From: Piromyces finnis
Lineage: Eukaryota > Neocallimastigomycota > Neocallimastigomycetes > Neocallimastigales > Neocallimastigaceae
Assembly (NCBI GenBank): GCA_002104945.1
Contig: MCFH01000012.1
Coordinates: 676,001-740,000 of the forward strand
Length of the DNA stretch: 64,000 bases
Reading direction: 5' to 3'
A program made the translations under genes and the position numbers. The notes below the pieces were generated by a model. It did no database searches and was not told the DNA's origin. It saw only the letters and a list, made by a program, of their open reading frames with translations. Positions 1 to 19,257 of this stretch are shown here, piece after piece; the first letter of the stretch is position 1; each line of letters starts with the position of its first letter.

Positions 1-2751
1 ACATTTTGCTGTTGAATTTGTAGGACATGAATTAGGACATATTGGATTTTCACATATTAATATGTTATTACTGTCATAAACATTGTATTGATCTTTGTCA
101 CAAGCCTCAATTTTAACATCAATAAAGTCTTTATTGAATAATATTTCTTCTTCTAATAAAGATTCCACCTTAAATACTAAATTATATTCACCAGGATTCA
201 TATATACTCTTAAATTATTTAATTCACAAATTCCTATAAAATTTTTATTTTATATTTTAAAAATATAAAAAAAATATTGATTGTCAATATTTATTTATAT
301 ATCCTTTAAAGTTATCATTTAATAATTATTTCATATACCATTTACAAATGAACCTATATTTCCTTTTAATATTGATATTTCTCCATAATTGTTATCATTG
401 TCATTACTTTTACCTTTACTATTATAATTTATTTTTTCTACTAATACCTTTATATAAATATCTGAATAATAATGATAATGATCATGGATGATATTTTCAT
501 ATGAATCATAAATTAAAAAACTTATTGGTAAATAAGAACCACTTTTCATTTTATAATCATGATATTTATCGTCGTTTAATAATTTAATTAAAGAAGGATT
601 TGTCGCATAGTCATTTCCATGAGATTCAGCTTTATTATCCATAAATTCACAATTATTATAATCAAATAGATAGTATTGAGGATAATTTGGAGAAAACAAA
701 GCACCACCAGCAACACCAGCATAATTATTAATAAATTTAGTATTACTTGCAATTAATGAATGTAAGTTTTTATATTTCGAATAAATTACACCTCCAAAAT
801 ATTTACTTTTATTATTTATAAAATTTGTATTTTTAATATTTAATTCATGTTTATTATTCTCATTTTCATTTTCATTTTTTTCTTTTCCAAAATACATAAC
901 ACCTCCATTTAATCCTTTATTATTTTCAAATTCCGAATTATTAATATCAAATTGAATATTATGATAATCTTCAAAACACCTATTAATTAAAATTAATAAA
1001 AATATTAGGTATTAAGGAAGGTAAAAAAAATTAATAATCTAAAAATCTTCACTTTTTCTCTTTTTTAATGAAATATCGAATATCTTTTCAAATTATAAAG
1101 TTAATTACATTACACCACCATTAGATGAACAAATATTATCGACAAAGCTTGAATTATTTATAGATATATCAATATCATTTTGAATATTAATCGATCCACA
1201 TGAATTTTTATTACTATTTTTATTCTTCATTAAATGAAAATTCTGAATTACTATTTTTGACTTTTAATATATGCAATATTTTTAATATATGTAATTTCAT
1301 TTATAAAAAATATTTAAGTACATAATAATAATAATACATATATTTTATTATAATGATATTTATAATATATTTTAATGGCCATACTTTTTCTGACTCAAAA
1401 CTAACAAGTGATCCATACGAAATATTATTTAATATCAATGTATTTTTTTATTTCATTAACATTACTTTTTCCTAAAATTCTAATCATTTTCCCATTAGAT
1501 TTACAATTATCAAAAATAACATTATCAAGAATAAGTGTTTTATTTTCATCTCCTGAATCAAAATAGATAATGGAAGATTCATTAATTTCTCCAGCATTTT
1601 TTATACTATTAAACGTTACATTGTTAAATTTTATATTTTTGTTTAAAAATCTAAACAATGATTTTCCATTTGTTACAATATCTGATAAGGTAACATTATT
1701 TAGTGTATATGTTGATTCAGGTCCAACTAATCCATTACCTTGAATTCTTTTTTTTTTTTTTTTAATTTTTATAAGAAGAATATTTTATTAGTAAGTAGTC
1801 ATTTTATAAACTTTTTTATGTAACTTTAAGATTTAAAAAATAGTTTTACTTTAAATTTCTAAAATTCGAGTTTCCTATTTGAATATTTGAATTAATACAA
1901 TTTGATACAATTGGTAAGGAACTTTTTAATTCTGTATCTTTAAATTCACAATTACTTATAATAATATCGTTATTTTTTCCATTTATGATATTGTCATTTT
2001 CTTAATATTATTATTTTTTTTTTAAATAAAATTAATATTAATATTTTAGAGAAATGAATAGTATTTATAAATATATTACCCGAAAAAAAAGAATCAGTTA
2101 TTATAAGTTTGTTATTATATTCATTACTAATATATTCTCCGTGTATTAGGTTTCCACTTGTTGAATGATTATTAATAAATGTTGTATTTCTTATTCTTTA
2201 TATCATTTTATAAATATGTAAAGTAATATTTTTTTTTTAATTATTAATTTATTCATTCAATATAAAAATTATAGATAAAAGTGTAATTTTACTCAATATC
2301 TGCTTTAATTAAATAAAATAAAGGCATATTTGTTATGTTATTTATAAATTTAGAATTTTTAATATCAATTCTATTATTTATATTTTCTGACATTATAATT
2401 GAGGCATTCATTGTTTCTACACTATCAGAATATTCAATTATACCTAATTTAATATAAAAGATTAGATATTTTGTAAGGATAAGTATATATAATTATTGTT
2501 ACAACAAACTTAATATTATATAATGATATTACAATTATCAATATTTAGATTTCCTCTAATTAAACTGAAAATACTTTTATTTCCAGATAAAATGCTATTT
2601 GTAACACTCACTGAAATACATTTTGGAAGGTTATCATTAAAGAAGCTTTTTTCTTCAGGTATTAAAGTTATTAAACCATATGTAAGAGGTTCATTATTTC
2701 TTTTTAATTTAAATATATCCCATTTAATAATAATAATAATAATAATAATAA

Positions 2752-2784
<33 letters not shown>

Positions 2785-3405
2785 TTAATATGTATATATA
2801 TATTTGTTATAAAAATAATCCCATTGTTATATATTGACTTACCTGATGATACAATTTTTAAATTCAATTTGATAATTATCTTTTTCATCTGATTTACATA
2901 CACTATTATATATATGAACGTAAATGATTGAAGTTCTCATTCCATAGAATTCACAATTTTCAAAAACTATACTAAAAAGGTCATTGGTAGTATAGACAGG
3001 AAATATATGTGTATTATAGGCATGATAATCTTTAAATATTATATCTTTAAATAAAACCTTTCCAAAGTTTATATCTGTATTGTATAATTTAAAGGCTAAT
3101 CTAAAATCTTCACCATAATCAAAAATAGTTTTATTTTCGGCAGTCCCAATAAATGCTATTGGAATGTCAATATTAACTGACAATCCCCAATTATCATATT
3201 CATATAAAGAATAGTAGGAATCAGGAAAATAAAAATTTACTCCTTCTTGGTATGTTGATATTGTTTTAACAAAAGCAATAAATGAATTTATTGATTCTTT
3301 TGTATTTTTGATAGTGACATCAATGGAATTTGTTTTTTTTACTTTGCATAGTATATTGAATATTAGTAGATAGAAGACAATTTTATACAAAACAGAATAT
3401 TCCAT
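1..3405 (-). CDS. Secreted POMP-repeat (parallel beta-helix) protein, partial
   Basis: The Met at 3405 begins a hydrophobic signal peptide (about 20 residues, MEYSVLYKIVFYLLIFNILC). The first exon ends at 2843 (AG|GTAAGT) and continues in phase through several small exons: one from about 2740, interrupted by a GTAATA intron near 2530, then exons near 2450-2290, 2180-2050, 1980-1860, 1740-1400, 1260-1100, 980-330 and 220-1. Repeated short motifs of the type F-x-N-N with G-G-x-(I/L), for example around 730-790 (YFGGVIYSK, AGVAGGALF), are the polymorphic-outer-membrane-protein repeat of right-handed beta-helix proteins, which dictyostelids carry on secreted or surface proteins. Near the left edge the helix gives way to a Cys-containing segment (CENPICPNSC). 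The C-terminus lies outside the window, so a membrane anchor or a seven-helix receptor domain behind it cannot be excluded. Family assignment is fairly sure; function is unknown. Confidence 0.7.
2726..2783. repeat. (AAT)n microsatellite
   Basis: An almost pure AAT run with one interruption, lying in the first intron of the POMP-repeat gene. It is typical of dictyostelid introns and intergenic DNA. Confidence 0.85.
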
Positions 3406-4247
3406 TTTTTTTTTATTTTTACTTTTACAATAATTTACAAAAAAAATTTTTTTTTTTTTTTTTTAAAAAAAAAGAAAGATGAAACCTCAACAATTCCGTA
3501 CAAAAAAAAAAAAAATGTAATTAGATAGTAAAAATGTTATATTAGCATTTGATGTTGTACTTAGAGTAACATTAATTTTTGATTTTAAAGTTTTAGATTA
3601 ATATTCTTATTTAAATTAAGAAAAAAATAATAAAAAAAAAACTATATAAATATAGAAATGAAATAAATAAAATGATAGGTGGTCATTATTTGACGTTCAA
3701 CATGAAGAAAAAGAAAAACAATATAAAGTTTATATTATATTAATATATATATATTTTTTATTAATAAACAAACTTTAAACTTTTTAATTATTGGATTCAT
3801 TAGCCATATTTTAAAGTATAATAATGTTACAATGAGATTATTAGTATTTTAATATATATTATTAAAGTTTTTTTATCTAGCATGTATTTAATTGTAAAAA
3901 AAAAAAAAGTATACTACTTAAACTACATAAAAAAGATAGGATGTATATTGACTTTAAATGATTTCAATGTTAATTTATGATATTTTTATGTATTTTAAAA
4001 GACATCGTGCCTTTGCTTAATCGAAATGTTTTAGTATTATAAATTGATTATAATTCCGCATTTTTTTTTTTTTCTTTTAAAAGTTTTTTCCTTTAACTTT
4101 TTATAAATATTATGAAATAATATAAAATTTATGATATGTAAAATGTATAATATATATAATGATATAGTTTTCAACTATTGTAAAAAGGATTCCAAATTTT
4201 GCATTATTAAACCTCCTGTCTATATACACTTTTTCTTTTAAATAGAC

Positions 4248-4278
<31 letters not shown>

Positions 4279-4583
4279 AGCAAACTAAAAGTATAATTGT
4301 ATCAGCTTTTAAAGTTTATCTCAAATTTTTAATTTATTTATAAAAAGTAAATTGATTTTACTTTTTGCTTTATTTCATTTCATTACTTATGAATAATTGT
4401 AAAGATAGATATATATGAAGAATACTTTTATTTGAAGGTAAAATAAATATTAATTACATAGCATTTCTATTTATATTCATTAAAATTCTGCTGGTTTAAA
4501 TAGTGTTAAAAGATAAAAAGAATACATATAAAGGAAATAAATTAAAATCTAGTTGTTAATAAATAAAGTGAAAATTTATTATT
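3406..4583. other. Intergenic, no gene seen
   Basis: AT-rich DNA with several poly-A/poly-T runs. It should hold the promoter of the POMP-repeat gene (right of 3405) and the 3' end of the zinc-finger gene. No exon-like open stretch with splice signals was recognised on either strand. Confidence 0.6.
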
Positions 4584-5524
4584 CTATTGTTGCATTTCGT
4601 CTTTTTTAGCGTTTACTATAGTTGCGATTCTCTTTGCATCATTATCAGTAGTTAAACCTATAATATCATGTTTACAAAAGAATTGATTTTATAATTGTAG
4701 AAAATATTTTATGTAATACAAAAAAAAAATACATTTTATACATTATTTATAAAATTAATTTAATATTAATACCACTATTATATTATTATAAAAGAATAAA
4801 ATGTATTTAAAAAAAAAAAAAAAACAATATTATTAAATAATTACCAACGGCAGCTTCTGCTTCCTTTTGAGTATATGGTTCTTCCTTAAGTGCCTTTAAT
4901 CTTTATTATAAAAATTTTTAAATTAATAATTTTGTTAATTATTTTTATAATTAATTAATAATATTTTTATATTATTATTATTATTATTATATCATCATTA
5001 TTATTGTTGTTTTTTTAATAAAAATTATTACCTTCTTTTATGAAGCTTAGTTTTTAAATGATTTTCGAGAGCGAAACTTGAAGTGAAATGTCTAGCGCAT
5101 GGAATACAATAATTTTGACCCATACCTGGTAAATCAGGATCTGGTAATGCATTTTTTAATTTCTCGGCATTTTCTGGTTTTAAATCTTCATGAATTTGAT
5201 CTAAATCCTTAGTTCTAGCTCTTGTTCTTGCTTTACGTGAAATATCTCTATTCATATTATCCATATTATTAAGTATATTTTTATATTAATACTAATATAT
5301 TAAAATAATGGTTTGAATGAAATTAAGAAAGATTTTTTAATAGTATTTTATTAAATTTTTATTATAATAATAATAATAATTATTATTATTATTATTATTT
5401 CAGATATTCTTTATTTCCAACTTTTTTTTTTCATTATTATATACAACCATTTATTTTTAAAATTCCTTTTTTTGTACCTTATAGAATGATGATTTCTTTT
5501 TTTTCTTTGAGCTTTTCCTACCAT
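4584..5524 (-). CDS. Bud20/ZNF593-type C2H2 zinc-finger protein
   Basis: Four exons join in frame: 5524-5478, 5247-5032, 4900-4845 and 4657-4584, giving 130 residues. The protein starts [16 protein letters not shown], then a basic stretch followed by [17 protein letters not shown], then [12 protein letters not shown] and the U1-type C2H2 finger (C-I-P-C...H...H) and [19 protein letters not shown]. This order is the hallmark of human ZNF593 and yeast Bud20: basic N-terminus, (D/E)LDxIHxDL, PDLPGxGxxxCxxCxRxF, then LKxLxxEPYxQxEAE. Bud20 is a shuttling factor bound to pre-60S ribosomal subunits and helps their nuclear export. Length fits the family. The start is chosen because exon 1 supplies the conserved lysine-rich N-terminus; the in-frame Met at 5264 lies inside the first intron. 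Confidence 0.9.
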
Positions 5525-6085
5525 TTTTTTTTTATTAAATTATAATATTTTTTTTTTTTTTGAAATTATAGTGTTATTAAAAATTTTAAAAATTATTTTT
5601 TTTAAAAAAAAATTATATTGATTGAGTTAACTAAAATATGATTGGTTGAAATAATACTTTCATAAAATTCTAGTTAAAATTAAAAAAAAAAAAAAAAGTA
5701 AACATTTTGACTGCAAAAAGAAAATTTAAAAAAAAAAAACGGATCCAAAATTATGTTTCATTTAGTATAAAGTAATTATCTTTGATTCTACAAAATATCA
5801 AATAAATTTATAGACACAAAAACAGGATGTGTAACTACTCAACGAGAATGTTTTTTTTTAATTTTTATTTTATTTAATTTTTTTTTATTACCAAATGTGT
5901 TTTTTGTTTTATTATTTTTGTATTTAAAATTTTGAGTTATATTGATTTTATTTAAGCATTTTAAATAAATCATTATTGAAGTTAAAGAATTAGATTAATT
6001 TTTAAAATTAAATGACTGTAGAATGAAGGTTTGATAAAAAATAGATTTATTACTCAATTCTTTAATATGTTTATTTCTTCTTTTT
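5525..6085. other. Intergenic, no gene seen
   Basis: About 560 bases of A/T homopolymer-rich sequence between the zinc-finger start and the stop of the penta-EF-hand gene. Nothing recognisable besides presumed promoter and terminator function. Confidence 0.6.
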
Positions 6086-8031
<1,946 letters not shown>

Positions 8032-9002
8032 TTTTTTTTTTTTTTTATTATTATTATTCTTTAATTATTTTACTATAATAATAAATATTTATTTATTTAT
8101 TATTTATTTTCCCCCCTTTTAATATAATAAAAAGAAATTAAATAATAAAAGAGATATGTATTTTCTTTTAATGGTTTCTTTTCTTTTTTTGTTTAATTAA
8201 AAAAAAATAAAAGAGGATTTACTTTTTTTTTTTTATTAAATAAAAGTAGGATAATTTTAAAATTTATGTTTACTTTATATAGACCCAAAATTAAAAAAAA
8301 AAAAAAATTAATATATATTTCAAATATATTAAATTATAATTTATTATATAAATTAAATATATATATATATAAAAAGGTTGACAGGTAATTTAATCATTTT
8401 TTAAAAGTTAACTCATTTAGAAAAAAAGGTTGAAAAAGAGAAAAAGAAAATAATCATTTAAAATTTTCTAATATAATATTTATTATTTCTTTCATCATGA
8501 TATAAATTCATATTTTAATAATTTTATTTATTAAAGCTTTGTTATTTCTTTTTTTCTTTTTATATTGTTAATATTAAATTATTAAATTATCCTTGAATAG
8601 TAATGTTTGTAATATTATAGTAATGAAAATAATGATTTTATTATTATTATTAATATTATTAATATTAGTATTATTATCAATAAACTTTATAGATATATAA
8701 AAAAGTATAGGTAAAATATAGAGTACACCAAAAACAAGTTTCTAAAGAAATAAATAACTGCTTTAACATTACAAATTTAATTTTATTTCATTTTTTTTTG
8801 AGGGTATGATTTGTTTTTATTTTTTTTTTATAATTGTTATCCATATTCATTTCTGTTAGTAGTATTATTAAAATTGCATGCATTCATTTTTACAAATTGT
8901 TATATAATAGGTATATAATATATATATATACTAAATAACTTTAAATAAAAATAAATAAAAAAAATCTTTTTTATCATCATTGTTATTAATTAAATTAGTG
9001 AT

Positions 9003-9040
<38 letters not shown>

Positions 9041-9185
9041 ATATATCTGTATATAAAATATAAAAAAATAAATAAAATATATAAAAGAAATGTGGTATAA
9101 AGAAAATTATTTAATAATTCATTATATTTTTTTTTCTTTTTCTTTTTTTTTTAATGAGTATATATTATAAAATCAAATCAAATAA
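8032..9185. other. Intergenic, no gene seen
   Basis: Very AT-rich, with a poly-T run of about 30 near 9005-9036. It is expected to contain the promoter of the penta-EF-hand gene and the 3' flank of the BRCT gene. No coding exon found. Confidence 0.6.
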
Positions 9186-12100
9186 TTATATTTCATCTGA
9201 AAATATAAATGTCTTATTTTTAAAGGATAGGTATTGTCTTAAAATTCCAATTAATAAAAATTCAACATTATAAATCTTGAAACCTGCTGATCTATAAAAT
9301 GACCATAAATTTTTATCTTGAGTACTAGAAATAATAATATTATCCTTTGGTATATTGTTTGGATTATTTAAATAATTCTCTTGATTAATCTATTATGTTA
9401 AGGAAGACATATATATATATATATATATATAATTTTTTATTTTTATTAAAAAGATAAAAATTAATTTAATTGTTTTCATAATAATAATAATGATGATGAT
9501 GATCATCATCATCATCGTTAATACATATTAATTAAATAAAACTATTGTATTTATTACCTTTCCACCTGCACTTGAAATAATTCTAGATAAAACAGAAAGG
9601 GATGGAAATGCATTCGGTGTTACTATAAAGGTTAAATTTTCCAATAATTTTTTTTGTTGACTTCGTTTTAACGATTCTTGCAATGAAAAGGAAAATTCTT
9701 TTTCATTGAGTTCATCTTTTAATGGGAAAAAGGATTCATCTAACATTCGTCCTGCTAGATAACTATAAGATAGCCAATCATAATGTATAATATGCTTACA
9801 GAGACTTATACCAATTAAAAATTTTTCAGTTTTTGCTATTTTTTTAGATAATAAATGAGTGCAAGTATTAATGTTTTTGACAACATTTCCACCTAATGAT
9901 TTTATTTTCTAAAAGTATATGAATATATATATATATAATAATTTGGTTAAAAGAATAAATTTTTATTTTTATTTTTAATTTTTTAATTTTATATATTGTA
10001 AATTGAATGGATAGAGGATATAAGATATACCTTTATATCTTGTTCAGTAGGTTTTGTTCCTGTAAACATAACATTAAATATTTTGTCTTTACTCGTCGGT
10101 ATTGAACTAAAATCTTTAGAATTTGTATTTGATATTGAATTATTTTTATTGGTATTTTCATCACTATTAATAATAATAGGATTTTCAGTAGATATTATAT
10201 TTTCCTTTTTCTTTAATTTTTTATTCAATGCTTCATCAACGCTATTTTTTCTTTTCTTTGAACCACCTCTTATTTCACCATTTTCTTCTTCCTTTTGATG
10301 ATCCATAGAATTGTTTTCATCTGATAAATTTTTATTTGAAGCAATTTTTTTAGTTGCTAATTTATCCTGCGCTTGATTTTTACCTTTTCCTGGCATTTGA
10401 GAGAGCTTATTCTTTTTGGATAGTGATGTTTTAATTAATGAGGTACTATCATACGTCATACTATCTAATGATTTTTCTTCTGGAATCAACTTTGTATTTT
10501 TAAAAGGTTGAGGTGAAATTGCAGGATGAGTTTCATATTGCAAAATAGTATTCTTTTTTTTTTTTCTATTCTCTTCTAAATGACCATTATCATATTTTTT
10601 GGGAATTTCATCATTAATAATTTTGGTGGGAGGAGTTACGGATGATGAGGATGATGTTAAACCTTGTTGAAATAAATATACAATATGTTGATGATTATTC
10701 CATTCAACAAAAATATTACCAACAATAGCATTTAGTTGAGGAGGGTAATAAGTATATATTGGTTTAGTTATAGCTTGAACACATCTATTACGATAGCAAT
10801 CTTCTAACCATAAATGATTTACAATTTCTATATTCCATTCTACTGCTTTTTCATATTTTTTCCCAGTACATCTATTTATTGATAAAAAAAAAAAAAAAAA
10901 AAAAAGGAGGGAATTAAATATATAATTTAATAATTTATTACATTTATTTTATAATGGTTTATTATTACTTATAAATTTATATATATGGATATATATATGT
11001 ATATTTTTAATAAAATTATTATAAGAAATGTTATAGTTACTCTCCACATATAATATGTGTATTATCTGTTGTCATATTGGATGTAAATTTAGCACCTAAG
11101 GCATATATTAATTGTATAATATATTTTCTCGCTTGTCCATGATAATTTGTTATCGTAATGGTCTTTTTTTTTTTTTTTTTTATTTTTTTTAAAGAAAAAA
11201 TGAAAATATTATTTTAATCAATTTTTTGTTTTTATAAATTAAAAAAAAAAAAAAAAAAACGACATTAATATCGTATTTAAAAAGGAATACAACTTAAAAT
11301 TAAAAAATCTTACAAAATTTTCCATTTTTGGCAAATCTAAAAATTCTAAAAAAGAATAACATAATTTTGAGTATGGTCGTATTATTCGTTTTTGCCTTAA
11401 TACATCGTATAACCAAAACTCAGTTACAATTGGTATATCTTTAATTGATTTATTCTTTTGTATTATATTTGAATTTAAAATTTATTTAGAATAGATAGAT
11501 AGATAGATATAGTGTAAAAAAAAAAATTTTTTTTAATGGCATACTGGTTAGTAATAATAATAAATTGAAAAAAAAAAAAAAAGCTCATTTCAAATATAGA
11601 ATAATATATAGGGATAACAAAAAAAAATTTTTTTCTTTTTCATTTTAATCTAGTCTTACCTTTATATAATTTATATTATTTTTATTTTTTAATACAATAT
11701 AATCAGATTGGTCTATTGAATTATTATCTAATGTTTTCACTCCAGATTCTTTTAACAAATTACTGCATTTTTCAAATTCACCATTCTTTTTTATGTCTGG
11801 ATCGATATATAATTTTTTATCTTTTAAATATGGATATGTTGGTTCTATAAATTCTATTGCTATTAATTAACGGTATAAATATTTATTTTTTATTCATTTA
11901 TTAAAATTTAGTATTATGCATCATTCAAAATCAAATAGATATAGGAATAGTAAAAATATAGGCTTATTGTGTGTTAAAAAATACCTTGTTCTTTAAAATA
12001 GAGTTCATTAATATCTTTTGTACTAAACTGAAGTAAAATTGGATTAGGATGTAAATATATTTTTTCTGGGATTTTTCTTTTTAATTTTACACAATCTTCA

Positions 12101-13444
12101 AACCAATGAGGCAATATAATTTTTACATCCTCATCACTATCTTTAATATTCTAATTATATTTTTTAGCATGAAAAAAAAATATATATATATATAAGTATT
12201 CATGAAAAAAGTATTATTTAAAAACGTAATAACAATTATTAGAGTTAAAATTGACCATTAAAATGTTAATGAATAATAGTAAATAAATAAATAAATAAAT
12301 AAAATAATTACTATTGAATCAAAAAGTGTTATAACGTGTGTTACTCCTTTTTTGTAAGTTGGTGACCATTGACCTCCAAATGTTTCTATACTTGAATATA
12401 TTTCTTTACAATCTCTTTCATCGATCTATTATACATATATATATAAAATATAAAAAATCTTATAAGAATTATGACAGGTAGTTAATATAATTTGATTATT
12501 TGGCTTTTAATGTTTATATATTATTACACCAATGGCTGTTGCAATAACCCCCGAAAAAAATAACGATAGATCTGGGCTAAAGTAAATTGGACTATTTTAA
12601 GAAGATAAATAATCGAGTTAATAAATAAAATAGTGTGTACGTATTAATATTATTTTGAAGAAAAAAAAATTTTTTTTCTTATTCTATGAAATATTATATA
12701 TAAATATAATATACTTTTGAACTATATTTGTTTTAATTGAAATGTCAACCCATGAAGGCTAGAAACATTGGATAGAATAATAAATTTGATTTATTTTATT
12801 ATTTTTTTTTTAAAAAAAAAAAAAGTTAATTTATTATTAACAGCATATAAATATAAATATTAATATAGTAATTTGCTCACAGTAACGATATTAAAATTGG
12901 TAATAGATTTTAATTCATGATTTATATCATTCGTAATATAATAGTTTAAAATTTTATTTTTGTCAATATTGACAGTATCTACAATATTTGCTCCTTCTTT
13001 AATAAGTTTTTCTTTTAACTTTTTATTTTTTCATTAAATTAAATGAAATTCGATAGTATGAAATTTAGATTTTGAATTTGAAAATATAGTTGAATGAATT
13101 ATATAAAATTATTTTAAAATTTATTATGACGTTAAAATTATATAAATGTATATTAGGTTATAAAGTTTATATTATTTTTTTTAAAAAAATTTATACAGAT
13201 AAAATTTACTTTATAATTAAGTGTGAAAGAATTGGATTCATCTAAATAAATATTTAAATTTGAAAATAACTGAAGTTCTATTTTTATTTATTTTTTTTTT
13301 ATTATAAAAAAAATAATAATAATTAGTAATACTAAATTATAATTAACATATTAATTAATTGAATATAATGTGATATATATATTATATTAAAAGTAATCAT
13401 AATAGTAATTTAATCCTACCTGGTAATTTAAAATTATTATCCAT
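9186..13444 (-). CDS. Six-BRCT protein, PTIP (PAXIP1)-like
   Basis: A multi-exon gene starting MDNNFKLPG at 13444 and ending ...FSDEI at 9186. Exons (approximate) are 13268-13205, 13020-12886, about 12770-12725, 12590-12525, 12425-12310, 12150-11985, 11860-11660, 11460-11315, 11165-11035, 10880-10032, 9908-9557 and 9392-9186. Six BRCT modules are visible in order: two at the N-terminus (around 13260-12730 and 12580-11985, with ILPHWFEDC), two in the middle (11840-11315 with VTEFWLYDVL, and 11165-10720 with THIICGE and VNHLWLEDC), a Lys/Ser/Asn-rich linker (10650-10090), then two at the C-terminus. The segment EFSFSLQESLKR followed by FIVTPNAFPSLSVL and SSAGGK parallels the last BRCT pair of human PTIP, and the C-terminal VEFLLIGILRQYL fits too. 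In animals PTIP binds phospho-SQ/TQ proteins at damaged chromatin and joins MLL3/4 complexes. The family call is strong; the outer exon borders need transcript evidence. Confidence 0.85.
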
Positions 13445-14484
13445 TTTTTGAAATAATGTAATCCCAATCAAACTATTATGCTATTGCATTTATAATTCAA
13501 ATTTATCTTTATTTATGCAGGTTTATTCAATTCTATTCTTGACAATAATATTCTAAATAATTAAATTAAAAATTTTGGAATTTCTTTTTCTTTTTTTTTT
13601 TTTTTTAAAAAAAATGATTTTTAATTTCAATATGAAATTTAATTATCTAATTCGAAATTAGAAATTTGATTATTTTTTCTCCCTTTTATATATATAATAT
13701 ATTTTAAAAAATATATATATAAAAATCTTTTTTTTTTCAATTAATAAATATAAAACTTTTTTCTATTCTTTTTCTTATTTTATTGTTAAATTTCTTTTTT
13801 AAAATTCTTTCTTTCTTATTGAAGTTTTACTGAGCCTTTAAATATAAAAAGTATTTAATTAAAAAAAAAAAAAAAAATTTTTTTTTTCAAATATCTCCAT
13901 TTAATAAATGAAATTTTTATTTTTTTTTTGAAATTAAAAAAATTAAAGGTTGACTTGAAAAAAAAAAACGAATAATATTTTTCTTTATATATCATTCAAA
14001 CAGACACACATAAAAATAAATACATAGAGCTATACATTTATTTATAGAAATTTGAATGAATAAACCTTGTTTTTTTTTTTTTTTTTTTACATATTTATTT
14101 ATTTATTTTATATATATATATTTCTTAATTATTCTTATTATTCTTATTATTATTATTATTTTTCCAAATGTATTATTATTAAATAGTTGATCTTGTATAT
14201 ATAATAGTAATAAAAAACAAAAACTATATATACATTTAATAAAAAAAAAAAAAAAAAAATAAATAAATAAAAATAAAAATATTTAAAAAACCTTTATTTT
14301 TTTTTTTAATAATGTTATTTTAAAGGAATTAATAATATTAATTATTTGCTAATGGTTAATTATAAATTTCTACAAAAGTTGTTATTTTTGTTTTTTAATT
14401 TTTAAATATTATTCTTTTGGTAATTTCTTTTTTTTTTTTTAAAATTATTATTATTATTGTTGTTGTTGTTGTGGATTATTATTT
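13445..14484. other. Intergenic, no gene seen
   Basis: About 1 kb of A/T homopolymers between the start of the BRCT gene and the stop of the kinesin gene. It presumably contains the BRCT-gene promoter. No exon recognised. Confidence 0.6.
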
Positions 14485-18111
<3,627 letters not shown>

Positions 18112-19257
18112 CTTTGTTATTTACTTTATATATAGGAAAAAACTCTTTTAAACTATGTATCTATATTTTATATAACAAATGAAATGATATTAATAATCTG
18201 TTTAATAGTCATAGAGTCATATAATATATTTAATAAAGAAAATAAAGTTTATCATTGGAAATTTCATTATTAACAAATAAATTTATTTATCTTTTTCTTG
18301 ATGCTGATAAAGAAAAAAAATAAAATAAAACTATTTAATAGTATTCTTGTTGTTTTAATTTTTCATTTTCAATTTAAAAATGTAAATAATTAAATATCTT
18401 TATAAGAAAAATAATCATTTATATTCTTTATTTATTTGGACTTTTAAAAATGAAAGAAAGAAAGATAGAAACAAAAACAAAAAAGAAACATTCTTTTTTT
18501 TTTTTTCTTTATAATTTTGGCAATAAAAAACATTATCCTTTTATTAATTGATAATAAATAATAAATAATAATAGTAATAGTAATTGGGAATATATTTACA
18601 GATTTACAGTGTATTATTTCAATCAATTAAAATATCATTATCATAGAAATAGCTTTATATTCAACAATTCCTAAAAGATAATTATTTCTTATTTTATTAT
18701 ATTAAATTAATACATAAAACTATTTATAAAAGTTGAAGTAATTGATATATAAGCTTAAATAAAAGATGGGCTGTTTAAAAGTTTTTTTAAAATGATGTTG
18801 TTTGATTTGTTGATGCCTAACAAAGATTAAAAATACTTTTTTTTAATAAAGACTAAGCAAAAAAAAAAAAAAAAAAAAACTTTAATAATAAATAATTAAT
18901 TATATTATCAAATAATAATTATTATTTATTCTATAATAAAAAATTTATTTTGAAAAAAGTATTTTCTATTAAAAAAATAAATAAACCATAAATTTAATAT
19001 ATACATATAATATATTATTATATATATTAGAATGGAGTCAACAATATTGTTTTTATATTCATTAAATGTTTAAATCTAAATTTTAAAAATTAAAAAAAAA
19101 ATAAATAAATAAATAAATAGTATATACATCAGTTGGAAACTAATTTATTTTGAATTTATTTATAATATATATAATTATATATATTATTTATATAGATAAT
19201 ATATAAAATTTAAATTGTGTAATATTAAAAATTTTAATTTTTTTTAACACTAAAAGT
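18112..19257. other. Intergenic, no gene seen
   Basis: Kinesin promoter side plus the 3' flank of the small gene. A/T-rich. A 13-codon ATG run near 18793 was judged chance. Confidence 0.5.

Noticed and set aside
5248-5264. Met at 5264 (MDNMNRD) as start of the Bud20/ZNF593-like protein
   Set aside because: It lies in the intron; splicing from the exon at 5524-5478 restores the conserved basic N-terminus.
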